From a virus: a DNA stretch of 64,000 nucleotides. The DNA is taken from IMG/VR virus record IMGVR_UViG_3300023174_000039, positions 1 through 64,000 of that record; one strand, written 5' to 3'. Positions 1-7,032 of the stretch are shown in pieces. Position numbers and translations under genes: made by a program. The stretch's first letter is position 1. Each line of letters begins with the position of its first letter. The notes under the pieces are model-generated. The model ran no database searches, was not told where the DNA came from, and saw nothing but the letters and a program-made list of their open reading frames with translations.

Positions 1-1
1 A

Positions 2-619
2 ACAAATACAGCATTATTACTTGATATGACAAATGCCGGTATCATTGACAATGCAATGATGAACAACTTAGAAACAGTTGGTAATGCACAGATTTCTACT
101 ACACAAAGTAAGTTTGGTGGAAGTAGTATGTATTTTGATGGTACTGGCGATTATTTAACAACACCCTCGTCACTTGCAATGGCACTTGGATCAACATTCA
201 CAGTTGAATGTTGGATTTATGTTATTGGCTGGGGGGGAGGTTCCCCAATGATTCTTGATGTGCGTGATTCAAATATTGTTGGGGCAATATATCTTGTAAG
301 TGACGGAACTGCAAGAATGCAAACAACTGGTACTGGTACTATTGCATCACAATCTGGAATTACCCTTAATACATGGATCCATGTTGCTTTTGTAAGTGAT
401 GCAACTTCTTCTAGAGTTTATGTAAACGGTTCAAATACAAGTGCAACAAATCAAGGCCAAGCATTATTTCCCACTACTGCTAAAGTTGGATTTATTGGTG
501 CAGACTTTAGCGGAACCTCTGGTTTTAATGGTTACATAGATGATTTCCGCATTACAAAAGGTTATGCTAGATATACTGCTAACTTTACCCCACCAACCAC
601 GGCGTTCCCGTTATGTTAA
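2..619 (+). CDS. Tail fibre/adhesin C-terminus with LamG-like fold (5' truncated)
   Basis: The reading frame is open from the left edge, so the gene starts outside the window and only its last 205 codons are seen. The sequence has the hallmarks of a concanavalin/LamG jellyroll of phage fibres: FTVECWIY near residue 60, a central TWIHVAFVSD strand and a terminal GYIDDFRITKGYARY motif followed by FTPP. Such domains bind carbohydrate or protein ligands at the tips of fibres or baseplate appendages. It ends one base before the convergent nudix gene. The family is confident; which fibre it belongs to is not. Confidence 0.75.
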   Translation, partial: TNTALLLDMTNAGIIDNAMMNNLETVGNAQISTTQSKFGGSSMYFDGTGDYLTTPSSLAMALGSTFTVECWIYVIGWGGGSPMILDVRDSNIVGAIYLVSDGTARMQTTGTGTIASQSGITLNTWIHVAFVSDATSSRVYVNGSNTSATNQGQALFPTTAKVGFIGADFSGTSGFNGYIDDFRITKGYARYTANFTPPTTAFPLC

Positions 620-620
620 A

Positions 621-1043
621 TTAAGATTTTTGAAAAGCATTTTCAATGGACGCAAGTTTGGTCTGAATGCTTTCCAAGTTCACAGTGGACCACAAGCCAG
701 GATGCATGGGGCGAGGCCATGTGCCTTGATCAATCCAGGCATAGCCAAGATGTTCGTCGTTTAGCACAGGCACAAACTCCAGGTCAACAACACACACCCA
801 GGTATGATATTCAAATATGCCATCAGCTGATGTGAACTTTTCCAAGGGCATGAGTCTGGTGTAGGCAGGAAAACTGCCCAGCTCTTCCACACACTCACGT
901 TCCATGCCACCCAGCAGGGTCTCGCCTGTTTCTATTTTGCCGCCAGGCAGTCCCCAGGATCCAGGATGTTTAGAGTCGTTGCGCAACAAGTACAGGTATC
1001 GGCCAGTTGCCTGACTTAGAAACCATACACCTACTGCTTTCAC
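621..1043 (-). CDS. Nudix hydrolase
   Basis: About 140 aa. A complete nudix box is present: G-x5-E-x7-RE-C-V-EE-L-G, preceded by WGLPGGKIETGE. It should hydrolyse a nucleoside diphosphate linked to another moiety (T4 NudE is the analogue), cleaning up nucleotide or NDP-sugar pools. The best start is the GTG whose GTGA overlaps the TGA stop of the gp15-like gene, with a GGAG nine bases upstream, implying translational coupling. An open frame continues further upstream but only as an out-of-frame overlap with gp15. The substrate cannot be inferred. Confidence 0.82.
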   Translation of the reverse strand: MKAVGVWFLSQATGRYLYLLRNDSKHPGSWGLPGGKIETGETLLGGMERECVEELGSFPAYTRLMPLEKFTSADGIFEYHTWVCVVDLEFVPVLNDEHLGYAWIDQGTWPRPMHPGLWSTVNLESIQTKLASIENAFQKS

Positions 1044-2455
1044 AGTACTAGACTCCACGTGCCTCCAGGATAGATACCTTGATATGATTTGATCCACATT
1101 TCGCCAGTCCATTCGTACTGTGTGCCTGTGGTGATGTTGGTGACATATTGTACAGCAGTGGAATCTGCTGACACAAACACCACACGCCACCGGGTACCGT
1201 TCCATTCAATGATGTCATTGGCCATGGCAACCAAGGGTTGGCCGCTATCACCTAACCAGGCTTGGGGATTGGCTGCATTGTTGTAGTCACCAGTTGACTC
1301 TGTCAACAAATAACGTTGTCCTGTTATGGGCACAGGTAATCCGTCACCGGGCGCACTGGCCAGAGGATTGATAATTGCTGTGATCGGATCAAGGGTGTTT
1401 TGCGGAGCAGTATCCTGGTCCACATTGAATATCACTAGACGATCATCATTGGGGTCAATCACAATTGTGCCAATGATGGGATTGGCAGGGGTTTCTGTAT
1501 TGGGAGGATTGTTCAGGCGTATTTGACTAATTCCCGGACGCAAGGTCCCATAAGCATTGATTACCGCAGGCCACAACAGCGGCGAGTCGGCAACAATGGC
1601 AGTGGGATCTAGATCTTCGTAGCTGCCATTGGGCACTACCACAGGATTGTACAGCACCTGAATCTTGTTTTCAATCACAACCAATTTATACATCCATGGT
1701 GTGATCATTTGTCGTGTGCCCAGCAACAGGTCGTTGTGCAAAATAGCATCCACAAAGTCGCCCTGAGCATCGTACATGCTGGCAATAACACGTTCAATAA
1801 CACCCAGTTTCTTGACCTTGGCAGGAGGACTGATCCAGATAGGCAAGGTAAATTTTAAGGTAGCAATATCAATGGGATTTTCTGTGCTCATGGGAATGGT
1901 TCTAGAAGTCCATTGCGTTGATTCCAGTTCCACAACACTCAGCGATGTCCAATCCAGGAAGTTGTCTGTGCTTTGTATTTCTAAACTGGGATTGAACAAG
2001 GTTAGAATTTGTTCCAACAACTGCATTTTTTGGTTAGTATTGCTAGTCCAAATGTCCAGAGTAATTGTCAGCTTGTATGGCACAGGCATCAGTCGTTCAA
2101 CTGTGAATGCATTGCCTTGTGTGGTTTCATAGCTCTCGGTAGCACTGTCATAGGTGCGTTGACGAACCACAGTGCGTTGCACGTGATATGGTTCTTGCAT
2201 TCTGGGACGATCATAATCCAGCCCGGTAATGTAAAAAGTCATCATGGGACTGGATGGCAATGAGTTGGCAGAGTTATCCTGCAAGATGGTTTGTGCTTGA
2301 CGGCTTGCATCACCATAGCGAATAGGCACACGTAGCAAGGCCGCCACATTAGGGTTGTCAGATTCACGGCCGTACTCTACCTGGAATCCAGAAAAGATTC
2401 TGGTAAACTGTAATAGAAAGCGACGTATTTGTTCGTCGTAAAAGAATTGTTGCAT
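1040..2455 (-). CDS. 15: gp15-like tail sheath stabiliser / tail terminator
   Basis: 471 aa. The N-terminal 250 residues resemble T4 gp15, which caps the tail tube and last sheath ring and makes the joint to the neck: an FFYDEQIRRFLLQFTRIFSG start, a RVPIRYGD strand, an LTLFNP(S/H) segment and a PIWISPP segment near residue 210. T4 gp15 is 272 aa, so there is a long C-terminal extension. It contains ITGQRYLLTE and IIEWNGTRW motifs typical of phage virion beta modules. It lies 2 nt downstream of gp14, so neck genes 14-15 form one minus-strand operon ending in nudix. Confidence 0.72.
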   Translation of the reverse strand: MQQFFYDEQIRRFLLQFTRIFSGFQVEYGRESDNPNVAALLRVPIRYGDASRQAQTILQDNSANSLPSSPMMTFYITGLDYDRPRMQEPYHVQRTVVRQRTYDSATESYETTQGNAFTVERLMPVPYKLTITLDIWTSNTNQKMQLLEQILTLFNPSLEIQSTDNFLDWTSLSVVELESTQWTSRTIPMSTENPIDIATLKFTLPIWISPPAKVKKLGVIERVIASMYDAQGDFVDAILHNDLLLGTRQMITPWMYKLVVIENKIQVLYNPVVVPNGSYEDLDPTAIVADSPLLWPAVINAYGTLRPGISQIRLNNPPNTETPANPIIGTIVIDPNDDRLVIFNVDQDTAPQNTLDPITAIINPLASAPGDGLPVPITGQRYLLTESTGDYNNAANPQAWLGDSGQPLVAMANDIIEWNGTRWRVVFVSADSTAVQYVTNITTGTQYEWTGEMWIKSYQGIYPGGTWSLVL

Positions 2456-2457
2456 TG

Positions 2458-3831
2458 TTAACTCGATTTCTGCCCAGGTCGTGTGTCAGGGAACGGCTTG
2501 GGAGCCTTGCCCCCATTTTGATCACCATTGTCTGCACGTGGTTTAAGCAACTCGCTCAAGCTCTGACGACTTGGAATGTTGCCAAGATCTGTTGTTGGCA
2601 CAGTGTATGTATTGTTAACGAAGCTGGACCGTAAAGTATTGTTGTTAGGCCCGTTGTTGAGATCTGTTCGTACATTCTCGGCAATTTTGTGCCAACGCCG
2701 GCCATCATAACGGAACATGCGATTTGGAAAATAATCTAATCTCAAAGTATAATCTCCAGCCACTGCGTCTAGTGGAAAACTCACACCGGCAGTGACAGGC
2801 AAACCATTTGGTGCGTGTGCGTCGCCAGTTAGGTAACCCGAAGTCCAGCCAAATCCATCTGGAGTAACACTCATACCGCCTTGTGTGCCATCCACTGTGT
2901 CGCCATCTATTGTGCTCAGTGATGTGGGATTAGCAGGTTGTCCGTCCAACAGTGTGGGTACAACATACAACGGCTTGTTGTCGTAGCCAGATTTTGGCAC
3001 TTCCACGTCGGCTTGTGCAAGGATAGCATCATTGAGTTGGTAATCTTTTTCTCGTGTGCCCTGTTTGTCACTGATGGTAGGCGGAGTGTACTCACGCCAG
3101 TAATCGGTATTGGTAATCGGTGTACCAGCAGGTGTGTTGACCCGGGCTTGATAATACACGTCACCAGCATTGACAATAGCACCAGCAGGATAAAAATCAC
3201 TTGGATCCCAAATGTATTCAGCCACAAATGGTTTGTTGGTGATCGAGTTGTATTCTTGTGCATCAGTCAGTGGTGTGGCTTTCACACGCCACAAGTGTGG
3301 TAACCAAGTTTGACTGAAACCTTCACTTGCAAATGCCGCATCTTGCACCACATAGTATTTGGGCAATGATCTACTTAGATCCTTGTTCAGGGGATTGTAG
3401 TCTCGTAAGTTTGGGACTTCAAGCACATCGCCACTCATGAGTTTGCGACCAAATGTGTCAATCATGTCATTGTAGTGAAACGTGATAAACAGGGTATCGT
3501 TGTTCAAAAACAATCCAAACTGACTCAAATCAAAGTCGATGTCTTGTGCATTATAAACACCACGCATGACATACACATCATCGTCATACACGCGATCTCT
3601 GTTTTCCAGCAACAGCAAATCTTGTATGTTCATAGGGTTGAGCTCGTCGTAAACAGGTTGTGTGGCATCACCGTTGCCGCTGAGTACAGAATCTTCGCCG
3701 CCAGTTTGCGGTCCCAGGTACTTGTGGACAAAGAGGTCAAGGCCACCAACAGTGTATTGCTCACTGATTGTGCGGTCTAGAAATTGGTAATCTCTAGTGC
3801 GATTGGGGCGGTATAGGCTTAAACGTGGCAT
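2458..3831 (-). CDS. 14: gp14-like neck protein
   Basis: 457 aa. Residues 1-190 match the T4 gp14 plan: an early DLFVHKYLGP strand, a segment around FGLFLNNDTLFITFH, a GDVLEVPNLRDY motif and a WRVKATPL segment. gp14 with gp13 forms the neck joining head and tail. The protein is about 200 aa longer than T4 gp14; residues 205-250 look like a CBM5/12-type carbohydrate-binding module (PAGAIVNAGDVYYQA...YWREYT). I chose the ATG at 3831 because a perfect late-promoter motif TATAAATA lies five bases upstream; an earlier in-frame ATG would run through that promoter. Confidence 0.7.
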   Translation of the reverse strand: MPRLSLYRPNRTRDYQFLDRTISEQYTVGGLDLFVHKYLGPQTGGEDSVLSGNGDATQPVYDELNPMNIQDLLLLENRDRVYDDDVYVMRGVYNAQDIDFDLSQFGLFLNNDTLFITFHYNDMIDTFGRKLMSGDVLEVPNLRDYNPLNKDLSRSLPKYYVVQDAAFASEGFSQTWLPHLWRVKATPLTDAQEYNSITNKPFVAEYIWDPSDFYPAGAIVNAGDVYYQARVNTPAGTPITNTDYWREYTPPTISDKQGTREKDYQLNDAILAQADVEVPKSGYDNKPLYVVPTLLDGQPANPTSLSTIDGDTVDGTQGGMSVTPDGFGWTSGYLTGDAHAPNGLPVTAGVSFPLDAVAGDYTLRLDYFPNRMFRYDGRRWHKIAENVRTDLNNGPNNNTLRSSFVNNTYTVPTTDLGNIPSRQSLSELLKPRADNGDQNGGKAPKPFPDTRPGQKSS

Positions 3832-3836
3832 AATGT

Positions 3837-3844
3837 TATTTATA
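3837..3844 (-). promoter_or_regulatory. Late promoter TATAAATA for gp14-gp15
   Basis: Exact T4 late consensus TATAAATA on the minus strand. Five bases (ACATT) separate it from the gp14 ATG. If the motif spans -13 to -6 as in T4, transcription starts at the A of the ATG. It lies back to back with the divergent early promoter at 3853. Confidence 0.65.
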
Positions 3845-3852
3845 GCATTCGG

Positions 3853-3881
3853 TTGACTGAATATTCCCAAACTGCTATAAT
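3853..3881 (+). promoter_or_regulatory. Early sigma70-type promoter
   Basis: TTGACT, 17-base spacer, TATAAT preceded by TGC (extended -10). It drives the small gene starting at 3910. Confidence 0.75.
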
Positions 3882-3909
3882 TAGCACTTAACAACAACGG
3901 GAGCCACCT

Positions 3910-4167
3910 ATGCTTACAGATGCACAAAGCGCACAAATTAATAATACTGAAGTATACACTTTAGATTATGAGGCAGAAGCCCTGCAAAGCTACGAGGACA
4001 CAGGCGAGGACTTAATGGACGAGCTGGAAGTTCGTGCCACTAATGTTATTTTGGAACAAACAGCCTGGGACGCTCGCGAGGACTTGGGCGGCATTACAGT
4101 TTACTTCCGAGATAGTACTTTAGTAGCATTTTACGATTACGAGCAGTTTCGCGGCACTGTGTTCTAA
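3910..4167 (+). CDS. Small acidic hypothetical protein
   Basis: 85 aa, strongly acidic, with no family I recognise. It follows a near-consensus host promoter and a GGGAG ribosome site, so it is probably expressed immediately after infection. Small early acidic proteins of T4-like phages often act on host enzymes, but nothing in this sequence shows a target. It has no cysteine cluster or membrane segment. Confidence 0.6.
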   Translation: MLTDAQSAQINNTEVYTLDYEAEALQSYEDTGEDLMDELEVRATNVILEQTAWDAREDLGGITVYFRDSTLVAFYDYEQFRGTVF

Positions 4168-4177
4168 AAACAACACC

Positions 4178-4209
4178 AGCAAAGATTGACATCAAAATCA
4201 ATCTTTGCT
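4178..4209. repeat. Perfect 12-bp inverted repeat over an early promoter
   Basis: The left arm AGCAAAGATTGA (4178-4189) and right arm TCAATCTTTGCT (4198-4209) are exact reverse complements with an 8-base loop. The left arm contains the start of the -35 box and the right arm ends at the first base of the -10 box. With no U-run after it, an operator is more likely than a terminator. Confidence 0.6.
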
Positions 4210-4214
4210 ATAAT
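4186..4214 (+). promoter_or_regulatory. Consensus sigma70 promoter
   Basis: TTGACA, 17 bases, TATAAT with TGC in front: perfect -35 and -10 hexamers. It drives 4243 and probably 4539. It is embedded in the inverted repeat 4178-4209. Confidence 0.85.
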
Positions 4215-4242
4215 ACATACTTAACCACTCTAGGAGTATGTT

Positions 4243-4530
4243 ATGAAAGCCGCTAACTTTTTAACAAAGTACACAGGCCCAAAAGGCAAGGGGTTTATAC
4301 AGCCCTACGACAAAGTAAAAGCCACAGAAAAATGGGTGGAGTATGCTCTTGACATTGTGGACATGAGCCGTATAATAATGACAGTGGACTTCAACACTAA
4401 ATGGAAACTGGCAGAGGCACTGGAAGTGGCAGAGCGCAAAAAAGCCTGGATGTACAAGCACAAAAATTTTGATGTTAAACGTGCCGCAAAACTTTTTGAC
4501 GCTGTTAAACACTTGCCCAAAACTAAGTAA
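4243..4530 (+). CDS. Small basic hypothetical protein
   Basis: 95 aa, lysine-rich and mostly helical in appearance (a KWKLAEALEVAERKKAWMYKHK run in the middle). No family is recognised. It follows the strongest promoter of the window, with TAGGAG upstream of the ATG, and is 8 nt ahead of the next gene, so both are probably cotranscribed early. It could be a nucleic-acid or host-protein binding factor, but that is only a guess from charge. Confidence 0.6.
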   Translation: MKAANFLTKYTGPKGKGFIQPYDKVKATEKWVEYALDIVDMSRIIMTVDFNTKWKLAEALEVAERKKAWMYKHKNFDVKRAAKLFDAVKHLPKTK

Positions 4531-4538
4531 GGAATATT

Positions 4539-5675
4539 ATGATTGCAACCAAACCCGTTAAACCCCTAAACCCTCGTAGTGCAGATACCAATGCCATGGG
4601 CATGGAGCCCACCTGGCGGGTGCAACCTACAGAAGGCCGTATCAGTGCCTTTAGTCATGCGTTCTCTTGGTACAACTACTTTTATGGTAAAAAAGATGCC
4701 CGTGAGATGATTGTAAATTACCTGGAAGCACACGGCCGCAAAGCAGATGTTCGCACACTCAAACGCATTCCAGACAGCTCAATCCGGTTGACCACAGGTT
4801 GGTTGTGCCGCATGAGCATGGTGGGTCTGGAGCTCACAGAACACGAACAGATCAAATTGGATAACTTGCTTAACGAAATTTTGGAATCCAAGCAAGATGA
4901 AGAAGCAGTGGTAGCACCTGTAGATGATTCAGTGCCAAAAATTACAATTCAGGACAGACTCCGGGAAAAGGTATCAGAGTGTGCAGGTGAACTGGACGGC
5001 TTGTTTGATGACTTTATTGCATCGGGTGCCAAACTCACGGCAGACTACAAACCCGTGGTACTCATGCGCAGTCTAAACATTGCTCCACAAATGGTCAATG
5101 ACATCAAACAAATCTGGACCCGTAAACTCACAGAGTTTGATGAAGCAGTAGCCGGCAAAGATGCAGACTTGTCACAGGGCTACAATTACTTGACCAAAAT
5201 ACAGTTAAAGAATTGCGTAAAGTTCTGTGAGCTTGTGATTTCGGACTGTGGTGCCTATGTGCAGATTAAAAAGGTTGAGCGCAAGCCGCGGGCAGTCAAG
5301 GCAGTGCCACCAGAGAAACGTGCCGCAAAGTTCAAGTGCATTACGGAATTTGCAGAGCTCAAACTCAAAGGTCTTCCTGCCGCAAGCCTAGTAGACAAAG
5401 CAGAAGCCTGGTTGTATGACACCAAAAAGCGCAAGCTGATCCACATTGTTGCTGACAGTCATGCACAGGCATTTACTGTAAAGAGCAACGCTATCATTGG
5501 ATTTAGCACAATAGAGAGCCAGCAAAAAACTGTGCGTAAGCCAGCAGAGATACTCAAAGCCATGGGCGCCGCAGGCAAGCCGGCTGCCAGGAAGATCTAC
5601 AAGGACTTGACCACTACAGAAACACCGTTTAACGGACGTGGCACAGAGAACTTGATCATTCTAAAAAGCTGGTAA
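4539..5675 (+). CDS. Conserved-looking hypothetical protein, 378 aa
   Basis: A long soluble protein I cannot assign. The N-terminal 110 residues contain an aromatic FSWYNYFYGKKDAREMIVNYL segment and a GWLCRMSMVGLELTEHE segment; an acidic linker follows near 120; the rest is lysine-rich with an RKPRAVKAVPPEKRAAKF stretch near 250. No Walker, nuclease or methylase motif is visible. It lies in an operon with the small protein at 4243 under the consensus early promoter, upstream of gp13. The base composition matches its neighbours. Confidence 0.6.
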   Translation: MIATKPVKPLNPRSADTNAMGMEPTWRVQPTEGRISAFSHAFSWYNYFYGKKDAREMIVNYLEAHGRKADVRTLKRIPDSSIRLTTGWLCRMSMVGLELTEHEQIKLDNLLNEILESKQDEEAVVAPVDDSVPKITIQDRLREKVSECAGELDGLFDDFIASGAKLTADYKPVVLMRSLNIAPQMVNDIKQIWTRKLTEFDEAVAGKDADLSQGYNYLTKIQLKNCVKFCELVISDCGAYVQIKKVERKPRAVKAVPPEKRAAKFKCITEFAELKLKGLPAASLVDKAEAWLYDTKKRKLIHIVADSHAQAFTVKSNAIIGFSTIESQQKTVRKPAEILKAMGAAGKPAARKIYKDLTTTETPFNGRGTENLIILKSW

Positions 5676-5678
5676 ATA
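5671..5678 (+). promoter_or_regulatory. Possible late promoter GGTAAATA for gp13
   Basis: A TAAATA core overlaps the stop codon of the preceding gene and lies 19 bases before the gp13 ATG. It is a weaker match than other late motifs here, but gp13 is a late gene and needs one. Confidence 0.35.
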
Positions 5679-5680
5679 AA

Positions 5681-5695
5681 GGGGACGGAGTCCCC
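5681..5695 (+). promoter_or_regulatory. Hairpin holding the gp13 ribosome site in its loop
   Basis: GGGGAC (5681-5686) pairs with GTCCCC (5690-5695) around a GGA loop, ending two bases before the gp13 ATG. The only GGAG-like Shine-Dalgarno lies in the loop and the first base of the right stem, so initiation may be controlled by this fold. Confidence 0.5.
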
Positions 5696-5697
5696 CA

Positions 5698-6465
5698 ATG
5701 GCAGAACAGCAACAAAACACACTTGAGTCGCTCAAGCAAAACTTGATAGAATATGTAAAGCTTCAACTCGGTGATCAGATCATTGATCTCGAGTTGGACC
5801 CTGCACACTATGAAGCCGCCTATCAAAAAACACTAGGCACTTACCGCCAACGGGCCAGCAATGCCTATGAAGAAAGCTACAGCTTTATGGAACTGGTTAA
5901 AGATGTCAACATCTATCAGTTGCCACAAGAGGTTGTGAGTGTACGCCAGATATTCCGCAGACAGTTTGGTGATGCTACTGGACAAGCCAGTAACTTTGAT
6001 CCGTTCTCTCAGGCCAGCATGAATGTTTACCTAATGAACTTTAACGTAGCAGGCGGCCTTGCCACATACGACTTCTACAGCCAATACGTTGAACTGGCCG
6101 CACGTATGTTTGGCGGCTACATGAACTACACTTGGAATCCAGTTACCAAGAAAATTCAGCTGATTCGTGACCCAAGAGGCACAGGAGAGAATGTGTTGCT
6201 TTGGACATACAACCTAAAACCCGAAGTTAACTTGTTGCAAGACTTCCAAATTCAGCAATGGATCAAGGACTACATGGTTGCCAACTGTAAAATGATCATT
6301 GGTGAAGCACGTGAGAAGTTTGGTTCAATTGCCGGACCACAGGGCGGCGGTACACTAAACGGTGCCGCAATGAAAGCCGAAGCCAAAGAAGCTATCACAG
6401 CCCTAGAAGAACAGCTCAAGAACTACGTGGATGCCAGCCAACCACTTACTTGGGTAATTGGCTAA
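5698..6465 (+). CDS. 13: gp13-like neck / head completion protein
   Basis: 255 aa. It matches the marine T4-like gp13 pattern: an ELDPAHYEAAYQKTLGTYRQR opening, DVNIYQLPQEVVSVRQIFRR, NFDPFSQASMN, GGLATYDFYSQY, the strand pair NYTWNPVTKKIQLIRDP, and the C-terminal AREKFGSIAGPQGGGTLNG motif. gp13 closes the head portal with gp14 and receives the tail. The length is normal for aquatic T4-like phages. Its partner gp14 lies 2 kb away on the other strand. Confidence 0.85.
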   Translation: MAEQQQNTLESLKQNLIEYVKLQLGDQIIDLELDPAHYEAAYQKTLGTYRQRASNAYEESYSFMELVKDVNIYQLPQEVVSVRQIFRRQFGDATGQASNFDPFSQASMNVYLMNFNVAGGLATYDFYSQYVELAARMFGGYMNYTWNPVTKKIQLIRDPRGTGENVLLWTYNLKPEVNLLQDFQIQQWIKDYMVANCKMIIGEAREKFGSIAGPQGGGTLNGAAMKAEAKEAITALEEQLKNYVDASQPLTWVIG

Positions 6466-6472
6466 CATACAG

Positions 6473-6501
6473 TAGACTTGCGATAAAAATTCTGTTATAC
6501 T
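6473..6501 (+). promoter_or_regulatory. Early sigma70-type promoter for dexA
   Basis: TAGACT, 17 bases, TATACT, ending seven bases before the dexA ATG. Confidence 0.6.
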
Positions 6502-6507
6502 TGCAGT

Positions 6508-7032
6508 ATGGCAGACTTAATGATCGACTTAGAAGGGCTTGCTACAGGCCCAGACACTACAATACTAACTATTGCGGCCCAGAGCTTTGACCCTTTTGGG
6601 CAAGGCCACTCTGGCCAGAGTTACTATGCCAGAGTCACACTAGAAAGCCAAGAAGATCGCGCTATTGATCAAGGCACAATTGATTGGTGGGCTACACAAC
6701 CTGCTGTGGTTCGAGACGAAGCATTCAATGAACAAGACCGCATCCCATTGGATCAAGCTCTAGATGGGTTAGGTCGGCTGATTTGGCACTCCAACAGAAT
6801 CTGGGCCCAAGGACCCACGTATGACATGAACATTCTGGAGCATGCCTACAAGAGCTATCGCAAGCCCTTGCCTTGGAAATACTACATGGTGCGTGATAGC
6901 CGTACGGTGTTTAGCTTGTGGCCTGATCAGCCTATCCCGCCCACCAGCCACCATGCCCTAGAAGACTGCCGCAGACAAATTGGCATGCTACAACACACAC
7001 TAAAACATCTTGGGGTTACTGCGCTGAAGTAG
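6508..7032 (+). CDS. dexA: DexA-like 3'-5' exonuclease
   Basis: 174 aa, DEDDh exonuclease family. Exo I is MIDLEGL (Asp and Glu near residues 6-9), exo II is the YDMNILEHAY segment with its Asp, and exo III is HHALEDCRRQ, giving the His and final Asp. In T4, DexA trims 3' ends of DNA. It has its own early-type promoter and a very short leader. Its 3' end overlaps the convergent radical SAM gene by 17 nt. The assignment to the RNase T/DexA fold is firm; the exact substrate is inferred. Confidence 0.8.
   Translation: MADLMIDLEGLATGPDTTILTIAAQSFDPFGQGHSGQSYYARVTLESQEDRAIDQGTIDWWATQPAVVRDEAFNEQDRIPLDQALDGLGRLIWHSNRIWAQGPTYDMNILEHAYKSYRKPLPWKYYMVRDSRTVFSLWPDQPIPPTSHHALEDCRRQIGMLQHTLKHLGVTALK

Noticed and set aside
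621-1205. Longer nudix protein starting inside gp15-like gene
   Set aside because: The extra 54 residues are Cys/His-rich out-of-frame sequence of the gp15 gene; the GTGA overlap start with GGAG fits better.
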